Source of the DNA: CABQCM01 sp965145485
GTDB taxonomy: Bacteria > Bacillota > Clostridia > Oscillospirales > Acutalibacteraceae
Direction: 5' to 3'
Assembly (NCBI GenBank): GCA_965145485.1
Contig: CBCTCU010000001.1
Span: 117,738 to 181,737 of the forward strand
DNA length: 64,000 nt
A program made the position numbers and the translations under genes. Shown here piece after piece: positions 26,342 to 36,047 of this stretch. A model generated the notes under the pieces. The model saw only the letters and a list, made by a program, of their open reading frames with translations. It searched no databases and was not told the DNA's origin. Within the stretch, counting starts at the first letter, position 1; the number at the start of each line of letters is the position of its first letter.

Positions 26342-26472
26342 TAGATTTTAGTCTGCCTTTGGGGCGGAACATGGAAAGGGTGCGTCCTTGTGCGGGTGGA
26401 AGGCCCCAAAGGGGAGTGTGCCTTGGAATGAACGCCGGGGAAAGCCTCTTTGCTGCCCTTGGTAAGGCAAAA
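26342..26472. repeat. Intergenic repeat family A, copy 2
   Basis: Second copy of the 170-base-period repeat. Hairpin arms are at 26356-26365 and 26403-26412. Both arms are unchanged between copies while the loop between them varies, which suggests that the fold is kept. It lies about 370 bases before the ECF transporter gene. Confidence 0.85.
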
Positions 26473-26838
26473 CACCCCCTTGCGGTCCCCGGCTTGGCTT
26501 TGTCTGATACCCCGTCTTTCTTGCGGGAAAATAAAGCACGCCTATCAGGGAACACAACATAACGTGCGCGTCCCGGCACGCGCAGAGCAGTGAGGGGGCA
26601 TTCATTTCAAAGAATGCCAAGAACCGATTCTCATCTTCCGGCTTTCATGGAATGGGAACCTGCCTTGCTTGCCGCCTGGCTGGGCGCACGCCGGTAGTAT
26701 CCGAGGCCAGCTTCTTGACAGAGGGTAAATTCAAGGCGCGCCGTGGAACGCGGAGATGCGAAAAGGGAAGTCACCTCTTAGCCGTTGAGATAAGAAGATG
26801 GCGTATCCCAAATACAAAGGGCACAAGGAGCGTTGAAG

Positions 26839-27411
26839 TTGAATCGAACGATAAAAAATACAACACTGTCGGCGATGTTCCTGGCCATCGGCCTGGTTCT
26901 CCCGCTTTTGACCGGGCAGATCCCGCAGATTGGCAGCATGCTGCTGCCCATGCATATCCCGGTTTTTCTGTGTGGCCTGGTCTGCGGCTGGCAGTACGGC
27001 GCGTTGGTTGGTTTTGTTTTGCCGCTGCTTCGGTATGCCATTTTTGGCATGCCGGTGCTGTTTCCCAATGGGATCTCCATGTCTCTGGAGCTGCTGACCT
27101 ATGGCCTTGTGTCGGGGCTTCTCTACGGGTTATCCCGATGGCAGTGCATCGTTGCGCTCTACCGCTGCCTCATCGCCGCCATGCTGGCGGGGCGCGCCGT
27201 TTGGGGCGTTGCGCAGGCGCTGCTGTTGGGCGTGTCGGGGGATGGCTTTACCTGGCAGATGTTTATGGCAGGCGCTTTCCTCAACGCCATCCCGGGCATT
27301 GTTCTACAGCTCGTTTTGATCCCGGGCATTATGGTGGCGCTCAACCGTACCGGGGTAGTGCCCTTTCACACCCGGCGGGCTGCGCCGGGGCAAGCCGAGG
27401 AAAAAGGCTGA
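26839..27411 (+). CDS. ECF transporter S component
   Basis: 190 residues with about six hydrophobic spans. MLLPMHIPVFLCGLVCG near residue 35 is characteristic of energy-coupling-factor substrate-binding subunits (uncharacterised and PanT-like groups). Such proteins bind a vitamin or precursor and use a shared ATPase/EcfT module, which is not in this window. TTG 26839 is chosen since AAGGAG at 26825-26830 is then 8 bases away; TTG 26833 is the alternative. Its stop overlaps the ATG of the kinase downstream, so uptake and phosphorylation of the same small molecule is a fair inference. Confidence 0.83.
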   Translation: MNRTIKNTTLSAMFLAIGLVLPLLTGQIPQIGSMLLPMHIPVFLCGLVCGWQYGALVGFVLPLLRYAIFGMPVLFPNGISMSLELLTYGLVSGLLYGLSRWQCIVALYRCLIAAMLAGRAVWGVAQALLLGVSGDGFTWQMFMAGAFLNAIPGIVLQLVLIPGIMVALNRTGVVPFHTRRAAPGQAEEKG

Positions 27412-27980
27412 TGGACGCGGTTGCTTTTGTCACTGCCGAAATAGAAGCGCGCCGTAAGGCAGGCAGTCCGTTTCTGGTTGCCGTGGACGGACGGTGCGCG
27501 TCGGGAAAAACTACCCTTGCGGCAGGTATCCGCAAGCAAACCGGCTGTAGTGTCGTCCCCATGGACGACTTCTTTCTAAGGCCGGAGCAACGCACACGAG
27601 AGCGGCTGCTTCAGCCGGGCGAAAATGTGGATTGGGAACGTTTTCTCGAGCAGGTGCTGCTACCTCTCCGCCGCGGGGACGCCGCGGAATATCGGCCGTG
27701 GGATTGCCATGCACAGACATGGAAAGAGCCTGTTGTTATCGAGCCCCGGCCGGTTTCCCTGATCGAGGGCGCCTACAGCTGCCACCCTGCGCTTTGGGAT
27801 TTGTATGATTTCCATATCTTTCTTACCGTCGATGCACCCGAACAGCTGCGCCGGATCGAACGACGAAACGGGAAGCAGGCCGTAGCAGTATTTCGGGATC
27901 GATGGATTCCGCTGGAGGAACAATACTTTCGGACATTGCAGGTCGCGCAGCGGTGCGAGTTGTGTTTGGATATGACCTAA
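27411..27980 (+). CDS. P-loop (uridine-kinase-like) kinase
   Basis: 189 residues. Walker A near residues 22-31 (DGRCASGKTTLA), then VVPMDDFFLRPEQRT and IEGAYSCHPALW, as in uridine/pantothenate/phosphoribulokinase-type kinases, where DDF binds the substrate hydroxyl. Translationally coupled to the ECF S-component by a 1-base overlap (TGATG). It probably phosphorylates the imported compound and traps it in the cell; the nature of the compound is open (nucleoside or vitamin). Confidence 0.8.
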   Translation: MDAVAFVTAEIEARRKAGSPFLVAVDGRCASGKTTLAAGIRKQTGCSVVPMDDFFLRPEQRTRERLLQPGENVDWERFLEQVLLPLRRGDAAEYRPWDCHAQTWKEPVVIEPRPVSLIEGAYSCHPALWDLYDFHIFLTVDAPEQLRRIERRNGKQAVAVFRDRWIPLEEQYFRTLQVAQRCELCLDMT

Positions 27981-28368
27981 GATCGGCTGTAAAGCTTGGA
28001 TTTTGGCGGTGTCCAATCGTGTGGAGAATGTTTTCAGCGCGGGGCAGACGTAGTCGGAGCAGCCGTTGCCGGCATCAGTCCCCGGCAGGTGGATTTCAAA
28101 AAAATTCCACCGTGGGGCCGGGCGTGATCGAATCTGCTTTGCAGTGGTATGGCCGTCTTGGCGCATCGATATCTGGATAGCCTGCGGGAATGGTTGCGAC
28201 GAGCCCCTACGTTCCTATTGTTTATGGGCGATATAGGTTCGTTGTATTTCATGCGCCCTTTGGCCGTTTTTGCCCCCGCGGGTATTGCTCCCCGCTATGG
28301 TCAACCCCGTTTTGCGCCGGTCGTAGAGGCTCAGGGGGCATCGAACGGGGGGACGATCGAGTGATACC
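27981..28368. other. Gene-free stretch between convergent genes
   Basis: About 390 bases between the kinase and the terminator of the malic enzyme operon. No gene or RNA recognised. Confidence 0.5.
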
Positions 28369-28408
28369 AAAAAGCGCGTACCGTCCAACGTGGACGGTAC
28401 GCGCTTTT
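28369..28408. terminator. Bidirectional terminator after malic enzyme
   Basis: Near-perfect inverted repeat with A run on the left and T run on the right: AAAAAGCGCGTACCGTCCA (28369-28387) against TGGACGGTACGCGCTTTT (28391-28408), loop 3. On the minus strand it ends the ldh-malic enzyme operon 23 bases after its stop. Confidence 0.92.
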
Positions 28409-28430
28409 GCATCAAAGGGAAAATGGGGGG

Positions 28431-29603
28431 TTAAATGCGGGCAACGCCGGTTTCCCGTGCGGCCTCGGCCACGGCAGCGGCCACCGCCTTGGAGACGTTG
28501 CGATCCAGGGCGCTGGGAATGATGTAATCGGGGGACAATTGGTCGTCGGTGACAAAGGAAGCGATGGCCTTGGCCGCCGCGATTTTCATCGCGTCGTTGA
28601 TGTCGCTTGCACGGACGTCGAGCGCGCCGCGGAAAATCCCCGGGAAAGCGAGCACGTTGTTGATCTGGTTGGGGAAGTCGCTTCGGCCGGTGCCCACCAC
28701 CGAAGCGCCCGCCTCTTTGGCCAGGTCGGGCATGATTTCCGGCACGGGGTTGGCCATGGGGAAGAGGATGGGGTTGGGCGCCATGGATTTGACCATCTCT
28801 GGCGTCACGCAGCCGGGAGCGGACACGCCGATAAATACATCCGCGCCCTGGAGCACATCCGCCAGGGTGCCTTTGCGGCATTCTTTGTTGGTAATGGCGG
28901 CCATCTCAGCCTTTTCGGTGTTGAGGTTTTCCCGCCCCTCATAGATAGCGCCCTGCCGGTCGCACAGCACCACGTCTTTGAGGCCCATGGCGATCAACAG
29001 GCGGATGATGGCGATGCCGGCGGCGCCAGCGCCACTGGTGACCACCCGGATTTCCTCCAGCTTTTTGCCGGTCAGCTTGAGCGCGTTGAGCATGGCGGCC
29101 AGGGTGACCACGGCGGTGCCGTGCTGGTCGTCGTGGAAAATGGGGATGTCGCAGCATTCCTTCAGCCGCCGCTCGATCTCAAAGCAGCGGGGGGCGGAGA
29201 TATCCTCCAGGTTAATGCCGCCGAAGCTTCCGGCCAGCAGACGGACGGTATTGACGATGTCGTCCACTTCCTTGGAGCGGATGCACAGAGGAATGGCGTC
29301 CACATCGCCAAAAGCCTTAAACAGAGCGCATTTCCCCTCCATTACCGGCATGCCGGCCTCCGGCCCAATGTCGCCAAGACCCAATACGGCCGTGCCGTCG
29401 GTGACCACCGCCACCAGGTTGGAGCGGCGGGTCAGGTCATAGCTCAGGTTGACATCCTTTTGAATTTCCAGGCAGGGCTGGGCTACCCCCGGCGTGTAAG
29501 CCAGGGACAAATCATCCCTGGTCTCCAGAGGAGCCCGGCAAATCACTTCGATTTTGCCTTTCCATTCCCTGTGTTTTTTGAGCGATTCGGCAGCGTAATC
29601 CAT
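28431..29603 (-). CDS. NAD(P)-dependent malic enzyme (oxaloacetate-decarboxylating)
   Basis: 390 residues, the short bacterial form. SLAYTPGVAQPC holds the catalytic Tyr, GKCALFKAFGDVDAIPLC the catalytic Lys, and FHDDQHGTAVV the metal site. VTSGAGAAGIAI is the Rossmann dinucleotide site. It decarboxylates malate to pyruvate and CO2. It follows ldh by 33 bases on the same strand with AAAGGATGG upstream, so malate to pyruvate to lactate would be co-expressed under fermentative conditions. Cofactor preference is not judged. Confidence 0.94.
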   Translation of the reverse strand: MDYAAESLKKHREWKGKIEVICRAPLETRDDLSLAYTPGVAQPCLEIQKDVNLSYDLTRRSNLVAVVTDGTAVLGLGDIGPEAGMPVMEGKCALFKAFGDVDAIPLCIRSKEVDDIVNTVRLLAGSFGGINLEDISAPRCFEIERRLKECCDIPIFHDDQHGTAVVTLAAMLNALKLTGKKLEEIRVVTSGAGAAGIAIIRLLIAMGLKDVVLCDRQGAIYEGRENLNTEKAEMAAITNKECRKGTLADVLQGADVFIGVSAPGCVTPEMVKSMAPNPILFPMANPVPEIMPDLAKEAGASVVGTGRSDFPNQINNVLAFPGIFRGALDVRASDINDAMKIAAAKAIASFVTDDQLSPDYIIPSALDRNVSKAVAAAVAEAARETGVARI

Positions 29604-29636
29604 TCTATATCCATCCTTTCGAAATAATTTTGCAGC

Positions 29637-30590
29637 CTAAAATTTCAGCTGGGAAATGACCTCTTTGAGGGCGTCGGCGCTCTTGTGAAGCAGGGCCTCT
29701 TCCTCCTCGGTAAGCGGGGGGACGATAGCCCGGGATATTCCCTGCGCGCCGACCACAAAAGGCAGGCTCAGGCAGACGTCGTTGATGCCGTATTGGTCGT
29801 GAATCATGGCCGAGACGGTCATCACCGAATCGGTATCCCGCAGAATGCATTCGCAGATGCGGCGCACCGACAGGGCGATGGCATAAAAGGTCGCCCCTTT
29901 CAGGGCAATCACCTGTGCGCCGGCGGTGCGAACATCCTCCTCGATGTCCTTGAGCTCAACCTTGCCGCAGCGGTTGTGCTTGTCGCAAATATGGGTGCAA
30001 TATTTGCTCATCTCCATCCCGGCAATGGTGGTCAAAGACCAGGGGATGAGAGAGGTGTCGCCGTGCTCACCGAACACATACGCATGCACGTTTTTGGAGT
30101 TAAGCCCCACATGCTCCGCCAGGCGCGAGCGCAGCCGGGCGGAATCGAGCATGGTCCCCGAGCCGAATACCTTGCGGTCGGACAGGTCGGTCGTCTTTAA
30201 AATGGCGTAGGTGATAATGTCCACCGGGTTGCTGACCACCACATACACTGCGTCGGGCGCGTACCGGGTGATCTGGGGCATGACCGATTTGATGATGTCG
30301 ACATTGGCCTGCGCCAGGTCGATGCGGGACTGGCCGGGCTTGCGGGCTAGTCCGACCGTAACGATGACGACATCGGATTGGACCGCGTCCGCATATTCCC
30401 CGGCATAAATGTTCAGCGGCGCACAGAAGGGGGTGCCTTGAAAAATATCCATGGCCTCCCCCTGCGCTTTCTTTTTGTTGATGTCAATGAGCAGAATCTC
30501 GGAGGCCATGCCGTCCATCGCCAGAGTATAGGCGATGGTAGCGCCCACGTTGCCTGTTCCCAGTATGGTGATTTTTTTCCCTTTTCTCAT
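29637..30590 (-). CDS. ldh: L-lactate dehydrogenase
   Basis: 317 residues, typical LDH length. ITILGTGNVGATIA (residues 7-20) is the NAD site; GLARKPGQSRIDL has the active-site-loop Arg and substrate Arg; FGEHGDTSLIPWS has the catalytic His. It reduces pyruvate to L-lactate with NADH. The start at 30590 gives the normal family N-terminus, with GGGAG about 10 bases upstream. A promoter lies at 30759-30787, leaving a leader of about 165 bases that contains a small hairpin (30656-30670). Confidence 0.95.
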   Translation of the reverse strand: MRKGKKITILGTGNVGATIAYTLAMDGMASEILLIDINKKKAQGEAMDIFQGTPFCAPLNIYAGEYADAVQSDVVIVTVGLARKPGQSRIDLAQANVDIIKSVMPQITRYAPDAVYVVVSNPVDIITYAILKTTDLSDRKVFGSGTMLDSARLRSRLAEHVGLNSKNVHAYVFGEHGDTSLIPWSLTTIAGMEMSKYCTHICDKHNRCGKVELKDIEEDVRTAGAQVIALKGATFYAIALSVRRICECILRDTDSVMTVSAMIHDQYGINDVCLSLPFVVGAQGISRAIVPPLTEEEEALLHKSADALKEVISQLKF

Positions 30591-30758
30591 ACGTTTTATC
30601 TCCCTTGATTGATGTCCATGGATCGGCTGGTTTACCCAGCTGTCCGGCAGCATTCGCCCCTGTATCAGGGGATTGCAAGCGAAATTTATGTAGCAAAAAG
30701 GACAGGTTCCCCAGCCGCATTTGGGTAGGGGAAATTAACAAAAACCACCTTCTCCCCC

Positions 30759-30787
30759 ATTCTATTACATCAAATAGTATACTACAA
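30759..30787 (-). promoter_or_regulatory. Promoter of ldh-malic enzyme operon
   Basis: Minus strand TTGTAG (30787-30782), 17-base spacer, TAGAAT (30764-30759). Confidence 0.72.
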
Positions 30788-31329
30788 CATATAGCGGTTT
30801 GTAAAGGTGTTATTTCTAAAATTCGAGCCCCCTGCTTGGGGATTTCTTTGGGCGATTTCTCCAAAGAAGCCATGGCACAGCCGTATGAGGTGAGAGAAGC
30901 AAAAAGGGTTTCCGACACCTTCCCCGCCGCTGTGTCCGGTGGTGGGGATTGACCTCGACAAAATGCATAGAAAATGGATGCCCGGGATGGGAAGGTCGAC
31001 GAAAATACAGCGTCCGGTCGAAAAGCGATTGCAATCCGTCCTCGAATCCGCTATGGTATAGGGTGTTCCCGCCAAAGACCGATTCCGCACGTAGGCCATG
31101 GATGTTGATGGGACACCGGAAAGCATCCCCTGACTCCCTGCGCATGGGAGAGAAGGGCTGCGACGGGGGGGAGGATAGCGTGGACGGCTCGATGGCGGGC
31201 TAGGCTGATTAGCCATTGCGCCATGCGGCGGGCCGCGCATGCGCTAGGTTGAGAGCTCGCGGCGCCGGTTCGCATTGGCGCCGGCTGCATGAAAGGGCAA
31301 ACGCAATCAGGAAAGGCAAGGTGCTTACA
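30788..31329. other. Region between ldh promoter and the mannosidase gene
   Basis: About 540 bases without a supported gene. No clear promoter for the mannosidase was identified. Confidence 0.4.
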
Positions 31330-34023
31330 ATGAAACAACGTCATTTCTGCGTGGTATCCCATACTCACTGGGACCGCGAATGGTACGAGGTATTTCAGGA
31401 ATACCGTATGCGTCTGGTGCGCATGATCGACAACCTGCTCGACATTCTCGACGAGCGGGAGGACTACGCCTATTTCCACCTCGACGGCCAGACCATCGTG
31501 CTGGAGGATTACCTGGAAATCCGGCCGCACCAGCGCGAGCGCCTATTGGGGCACATCCGCTCGGGGCGTATCCTCGTTGGCCCCTGGTACGTCATGCCGG
31601 ATGAATTCCTTGTTTCGGGTGAATCTTTGATTAAAAACCTTAATATCGGCATGAACCTCTGCCAGAGTATCGGCGCCGAGCCCATGCCCTGCGGTTACAT
31701 TCCCGACCTGTTTGGGCACAACAACCAGTTCCCCCAGCTTTTGCGGGGCTTTGATCTCGACAGCACCCTGCTTTTCCGCGGCGTTGCCGACTACTCAAAG
31801 GACGCCTTTCGCTGGAAAGCGCTCGACGGCTCGACAGTGACCGCCCTGCGGGTCGACCGGGAGCGGGCGTATTCCAATTTTTACTTTGCCATACGCTATC
31901 CCTTCGAGGGGCGAGAGTACAATGAGGACGAAATGGTGGCGAACATGAGGGCGCTGCTGGCCCGTATGGACCCGGAGGCCACCTCGGACGTCTATTTGAT
32001 GATGGACGGCGTCGACCACATGGATGCGGAGGACCGCCTCCCCGAGATACTGGCCACGCTGCAAAAGCATTTCCCGGAGGATACCTTTGAGCACACCACC
32101 CTGACCGATTATCTGGAGAGGGTACGCGCCGCCCATCCCGACCTCGAGACCATCGAAGGCAGCCTGTACCGCATCGGCACCAAAGGGATCAACAACTGGC
32201 TGCTCAAAAACGTGCTCTCCTCCATGGTGCACAACAAGCAGCATAACGACGCCTGCGAGCGGGCGCTCAGCGGGCTTGCCGGGCCGATGCAGGCGTTTTT
32301 GTCCATCGAGGGGGCCAAAGCGGGTACGGTCAACGACGTCAGGGATCGGGAGGATTTTCTGCGCGTCGCGTGGAAGACGCTCGTGCAGAACCATCCCCAC
32401 GATTCGATCTGCGGCTGCTCTATCTCGGATGTGCATGAGGATATGGAATACCGCTTCCGTCAGACGGCGGCAATCAGCCGCTCCCTGGTGAAAAACATGG
32501 GGGAGCAACTGAGCGCTTGCATCGACACGAGCGTTTTTGAGGGCTGCGGCGGCGCGGCGGTCGTCTATAACCCGACGCAGGAACAGAAAACGGGGGTGCA
32601 GCAGGTCACCGTGCTACTGCCCGGGGTCGACCTCAAGCGGGTGGAGCTGGTCGACGAGACGGGCAAGCGGCTGGATGCGCAGCTGCTGCATACCGAGCCG
32701 GTGATGGAGCACCGTTATCCGGTCAAGACCCTGATCCAGTTTGAGCCGAAAACGGCCGCGACCTATGCGATGCCGCTTGATATCGCTCCCAACGGCTACC
32801 GCACCATTGGATGGAGGCTGCTCAAGACCGCTTTCCCCGGGCCTGGGGAATATACGGCCGAATGGGAAAATCCTCATCGTTTGTCCGGCAGCATGCGTGT
32901 CGCGCCCATGCGGTTTGACAACGGCAGGCTGCTTGTCGAGTTTGCATGCAACGGCACGATGGCCGTGACCGAAAAGGCGACCGGAAAACGGTATGAGGGA
33001 TTGCTGCGCCTGGAGGATGGCGGCGATATGGGCGAAGGCTATAATTACGCCAAGCCGCAGCCCGACCGGGTATTTTATTCTACGAGCGCCGACGTCGCGG
33101 TGGTGTGCGACGGGCCGCTGGCCGCCGTCGTGCGCATTGCGGTCAATATGAACCTGCCCGCGCACCGCGAGCATCCCGAGCAGAGCGAGTGCGTCGCACA
33201 GCAGGTGGTGCATACCGTCACCATCCTCAAGGATTGCGCGCAGATATCGGTGCGCACCGCGCTGGACAATAAGACCAAAAATCACCGCATGCGCATGCTT
33301 TTCCCCACCATGCTGCGCGCGGATGAATTTTATACCAAAACCCCCTTTGCCATGACCCGCTGGGATGTACAAAGCCACGACTGGCAAAACGCCCGGGAGG
33401 AAGAAACCTTTGTCCATCCCTCCCAGGGAGTCACCCTGATCCGGGACGGGGAGGGGGCGCTGGCGGTTTCCACCCGCGGGCTGTATGAGGTCGAGGTTAC
33501 GGACGATCCTTCCCGCACCTTGGCGGTAACCTTGTTCCGTTCCTTCCCCAACGAAGCGGGCGGGCTGCGCTCTGAGATGGGTGGCATGCTTCGCCGGCTG
33601 GAGTTTGACCTGATGCTGCATTTTGACGCCGCGCTGACCCCTGCCGACGCACTCATCGCAGGGGAGAGCTGGCGGCAGGGGGGCCTTTCCTTCCCGGCCT
33701 CGGTGCACGCAGGGGCGTTGCCCGCCGCCCGATCCTTCCTGCGCTGGAATGGCGGTAAGCTGGTGCAGTCGGCCTTTGAGCGGCAGCCGGTCGTATGCGG
33801 GGGAGAGCGGAAAACCGCCTGCGTGCTGCGCGCCTATGACGTCTCCGGCCAGGCTTCGGATAGCCGCGTCACCTTTGCACGGCCCATCCGTGCGGCGCAT
33901 TATGTCAACTTAAAGGGGGATTGCTCCGATCCCTGTCCTTTTGAGGGCAATACCCTGACACTGCATGCCGAGCCTTACCAGATTGTCAGCGTGGCGCTGC
34001 AGTTTGAAGAGCCTGCCGAATGA
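31330..34023 (+). CDS. GH38 alpha-mannosidase
   Basis: 897 residues. VVSHTHWDREWYEVF near residues 8-22 is the zinc-binding start of glycoside hydrolase family 38. The nucleophile Asp126 lies in GYIPDLFGHNNQFPQLL. QNHPHDSICGCSISDVHEDM near 365 is also a family motif. The large beta-sandwich C-terminal half is complete. No signal peptide, so it acts in the cytoplasm on imported mannosides. Single gene; ATG 31330 with GCAAGGTG 6 bases before it. Could act on host N-glycan fragments or plant mannan oligomers. Confidence 0.95.
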   Translation: MKQRHFCVVSHTHWDREWYEVFQEYRMRLVRMIDNLLDILDEREDYAYFHLDGQTIVLEDYLEIRPHQRERLLGHIRSGRILVGPWYVMPDEFLVSGESLIKNLNIGMNLCQSIGAEPMPCGYIPDLFGHNNQFPQLLRGFDLDSTLLFRGVADYSKDAFRWKALDGSTVTALRVDRERAYSNFYFAIRYPFEGREYNEDEMVANMRALLARMDPEATSDVYLMMDGVDHMDAEDRLPEILATLQKHFPEDTFEHTTLTDYLERVRAAHPDLETIEGSLYRIGTKGINNWLLKNVLSSMVHNKQHNDACERALSGLAGPMQAFLSIEGAKAGTVNDVRDREDFLRVAWKTLVQNHPHDSICGCSISDVHEDMEYRFRQTAAISRSLVKNMGEQLSACIDTSVFEGCGGAAVVYNPTQEQKTGVQQVTVLLPGVDLKRVELVDETGKRLDAQLLHTEPVMEHRYPVKTLIQFEPKTAATYAMPLDIAPNGYRTIGWRLLKTAFPGPGEYTAEWENPHRLSGSMRVAPMRFDNGRLLVEFACNGTMAVTEKATGKRYEGLLRLEDGGDMGEGYNYAKPQPDRVFYSTSADVAVVCDGPLAAVVRIAVNMNLPAHREHPEQSECVAQQVVHTVTILKDCAQISVRTALDNKTKNHRMRMLFPTMLRADEFYTKTPFAMTRWDVQSHDWQNAREEETFVHPSQGVTLIRDGEGALAVSTRGLYEVEVTDDPSRTLAVTLFRSFPNEAGGLRSEMGGMLRRLEFDLMLHFDAALTPADALIAGESWRQGGLSFPASVHAGALPAARSFLRWNGGKLVQSAFERQPVVCGGERKTACVLRAYDVSGQASDSRVTFARPIRAAHYVNLKGDCSDPCPFEGNTLTLHAEPYQIVSVALQFEEPAE

Positions 34024-34251
34024 TACCGGCCCTTGGATCAGGGGAGAAAATATTGTCACTGGTACCGCTTTGGCGTAGAATGCGGCACGGGGCAGTGTGT
34101 CCGCACGGGCGCGCCGCTTTACGCGCCCTGGCAATAGAGCGCCTCGGATCGCGGAGTGTACAATGCCATGTTGGCGGGCAAATGACATTGGAATCCTGAT
34201 TTACAGGATATCATGACCGGCTAAGCCGCAGGCTTGCGCTAGTCTTGTCAG

Positions 34252-34416
34252 GCCTAACACCGGCCGGTGCCTTACGGCCTGATGCATATGTTTGTGCTTG
34301 TATCCCTTGCCCGTATCCCGTCAACGGGGAGCTTGGGTTCGATCACTCGTTTCTTTCATGAATAGCCGCCCGTTTTATCCTGTTTGGCTCGCGGTTGGAT
34401 GCGCATGCTTTTTACG
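34252..34416. repeat. Intergenic repeat family B, copy 1
   Basis: About 165 bases repeated 251 bases downstream (34503-34667). The core GCCCGTATCCCGTCAACGGG, followed by CTTGGGTTCGATCACTCG and TTTCTTTCATG, is nearly identical in both copies. CCCGT-CA-ACGGG can fold. Different in sequence from repeat family A at 26 kb. Confidence 0.82.
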
Positions 34417-34502
34417 GGGGCCTTTTTCAGGTGGGCTGATGGGTTTTGTCGCCAGGCACAACCACCAACTAAGCCAAAGGATTGTGATTAGCCCTGCCGG
34501 AG

Positions 34503-34667
34503 CTTCGGCCCCGGCTAGTGCCTTACAGCTTACTGTATGTGACTGTGCTTGTGTCCTTTGCCCGTATCCCGTCAACGGGAGGCTTGGGTTCGATCACTCG
34601 TTTCTTTCATGGAGAGCCGCCTGTTTGGCTCGTGTTCGGATGCGCCTGTTTTTTTACGGGGCCCTCC
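34503..34667. repeat. Intergenic repeat family B, copy 2
   Basis: Second copy, with a short deletion of about 9 bases near 34620 relative to copy 1. It ends close to the terminator of the lipoprotein gene. Confidence 0.82.
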
Positions 34668-34696
34668 AGCTGAACCGGGATTGCCAAAATCAACAA

Positions 34697-34725
34697 AAGG
34701 CCGGCCGCTTACTGCGGCCGGCCTT
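34697..34725 (-). terminator. Terminator of the 36-kb lipoprotein gene
   Basis: Perfect 12-bp stem AAGGCCGGCCGC (34697-34708) with GCGGCCGGCCTT (34714-34725), loop 5. On the minus strand a T-rich tract follows. Confidence 0.87.
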
Positions 34726-34772
34726 CGCTGTCGTTGAACCGTGGCGCTGCCAAGCGACGCCACGCTGGTGGT

Positions 34773-36047
34773 TTAAGACGTCGTTGTGGAGGTGAGCGCA
34801 TCCGGGGGCGTGGTAAAGCGCAGCAGGGTGTCGCCAATGGGATACGCATATTCCTGGCCTTCCACTTGAAAGATTGCGGTGCGCTCGCCCGACGAGGCCC
34901 ATGCATCCGCAGGCGCTGCCGCGAAAAGGGCCTGGGGCGCCGCCTCTTGCTCGGCCATGGCGGCGTCCATCCTCACGGTAATGGTATGCTCGCCCGCATG
35001 CTCGATTGAAAAGCGGTAGAGCTTTACCATATTTCTCCCCTGCGATGAAACCCGGTCAAACGGTAAGCCCGCGTCGCTGTTTACCAGCGTGGCGCTGCCG
35101 TCGAGTGGCGCCCCGGCCAGGCGACGGTTGAGGTTGGCCGCAAAAGAAGGCCGATCTTCCTCGTCCACGCCCGGATTTTCCGCAAGGATTTCCCCCAGGG
35201 TCATCGGCCGCGCTGCCATCGCCTGCCCCCCGGCCGTCACCAGGAGCGAGCGGGCGCTTTCATCCTCCGGTATGGCGAGCCATATCCTACTGGCCGCGCG
35301 TGCGGAAGACTGGGTAAGATAAAAGGAGGTGGTCCCCGACCCAGCGCCTTCATAATCCTTATCCACCTGTGCGATTTGGCAGGCGCCGTTGACAAACAGC
35401 AGCCGGCATTGCTGCGGATTCCCGGTCACGGAGAAGCTGGGCGCAGCCATTGGCGTATTGTCGTTCGGTGCGGTTTCCACGCCGGAGAGATCATAAACCA
35501 GAAAACGGTCGGTCAGCGACAGAGCGGCGGGGGAAGCGTCGATGGAGTTGACGAGCAGCCGGTAGGAATCATCGGGCTGCCGGCCAAGCTCCATATAGTT
35601 GGGGCTGAAGTGGACCGACTGGCCGCAATCCTGGCCGGGAGAAAATCCCAGCGGCTGGGTGACGTAGACGGTGGGATGTTCCTCACTGGAGTAGTCGATG
35701 GCGGCCCCGTCGACCAGAATCTCCGGCCTCTTTCCCGTCAGATCCGTGCCAGGCAGAAGAAACGAGGCGGCGTCCTCCAACTGGACGCGGTATTCCATGG
35801 TGACCTGATCCTGATCCGTAAAAACAACCTGTTCCGAGAGGAGGGAAGCGCCGCCTTCCTGCGGACTCAGGCCAAAGACCGTGATGGGGCCGTAGATGGC
35901 CGCGCTCGGGCCCTCTACGGTTGGGGAACAGCCGCCCGCCAGGCCGAGAAGCAGGGCCCCGGCAACACAGCCGGCGAGTAAGCGCCCCGCCAGCCCGCCT
36001 GCTGGTGCTGGTGTTTTGCGAAATGCATGAAAACGACGACACAACAT
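34773..36047 (-). CDS. Secreted lipoprotein of unknown function
   Basis: 424 residues. After a basic N-terminus (LCRRFHAFRKTP) a hydrophobic span (GCVAGALLLGLAGGC) ends in a lipobox, so Cys40 should be lipidated. The mature domain is rich in beta-type segments (YGPITVFGLSPQEGG, PTVYVTQPLGFSPGQD, EHTITVRMDAAMAEQE) and ends in Thr/Ser repeats. I do not recognise a family. ATG 36047 has AGAGG 8 bases upstream; a TTG two codons earlier is less likely. A promoter is at 36290-36318, giving a long leader of about 235 bases. Stands alone with its own terminator. Confidence 0.8.
   Translation of the reverse strand: MLCRRFHAFRKTPAPAGGLAGRLLAGCVAGALLLGLAGGCSPTVEGPSAAIYGPITVFGLSPQEGGASLLSEQVVFTDQDQVTMEYRVQLEDAASFLLPGTDLTGKRPEILVDGAAIDYSSEEHPTVYVTQPLGFSPGQDCGQSVHFSPNYMELGRQPDDSYRLLVNSIDASPAALSLTDRFLVYDLSGVETAPNDNTPMAAPSFSVTGNPQQCRLLFVNGACQIAQVDKDYEGAGSGTTSFYLTQSSARAASRIWLAIPEDESARSLLVTAGGQAMAARPMTLGEILAENPGVDEEDRPSFAANLNRRLAGAPLDGSATLVNSDAGLPFDRVSSQGRNMVKLYRFSIEHAGEHTITVRMDAAMAEQEAAPQALFAAAPADAWASSGERTAIFQVEGQEYAYPIGDTLLRFTTPPDALTSTTTS

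Noticed and set aside
26307..26620. Open frames within repeat family A
   Set aside because: The same frame is not kept in both copies and no ribosome binding site is present.
34311..34345. GGGTTCGATC resembling a tRNA T-loop
   Set aside because: Flanking bases do not form a T stem, and no acceptor, D or anticodon arms can be found; it is part of repeat family B.
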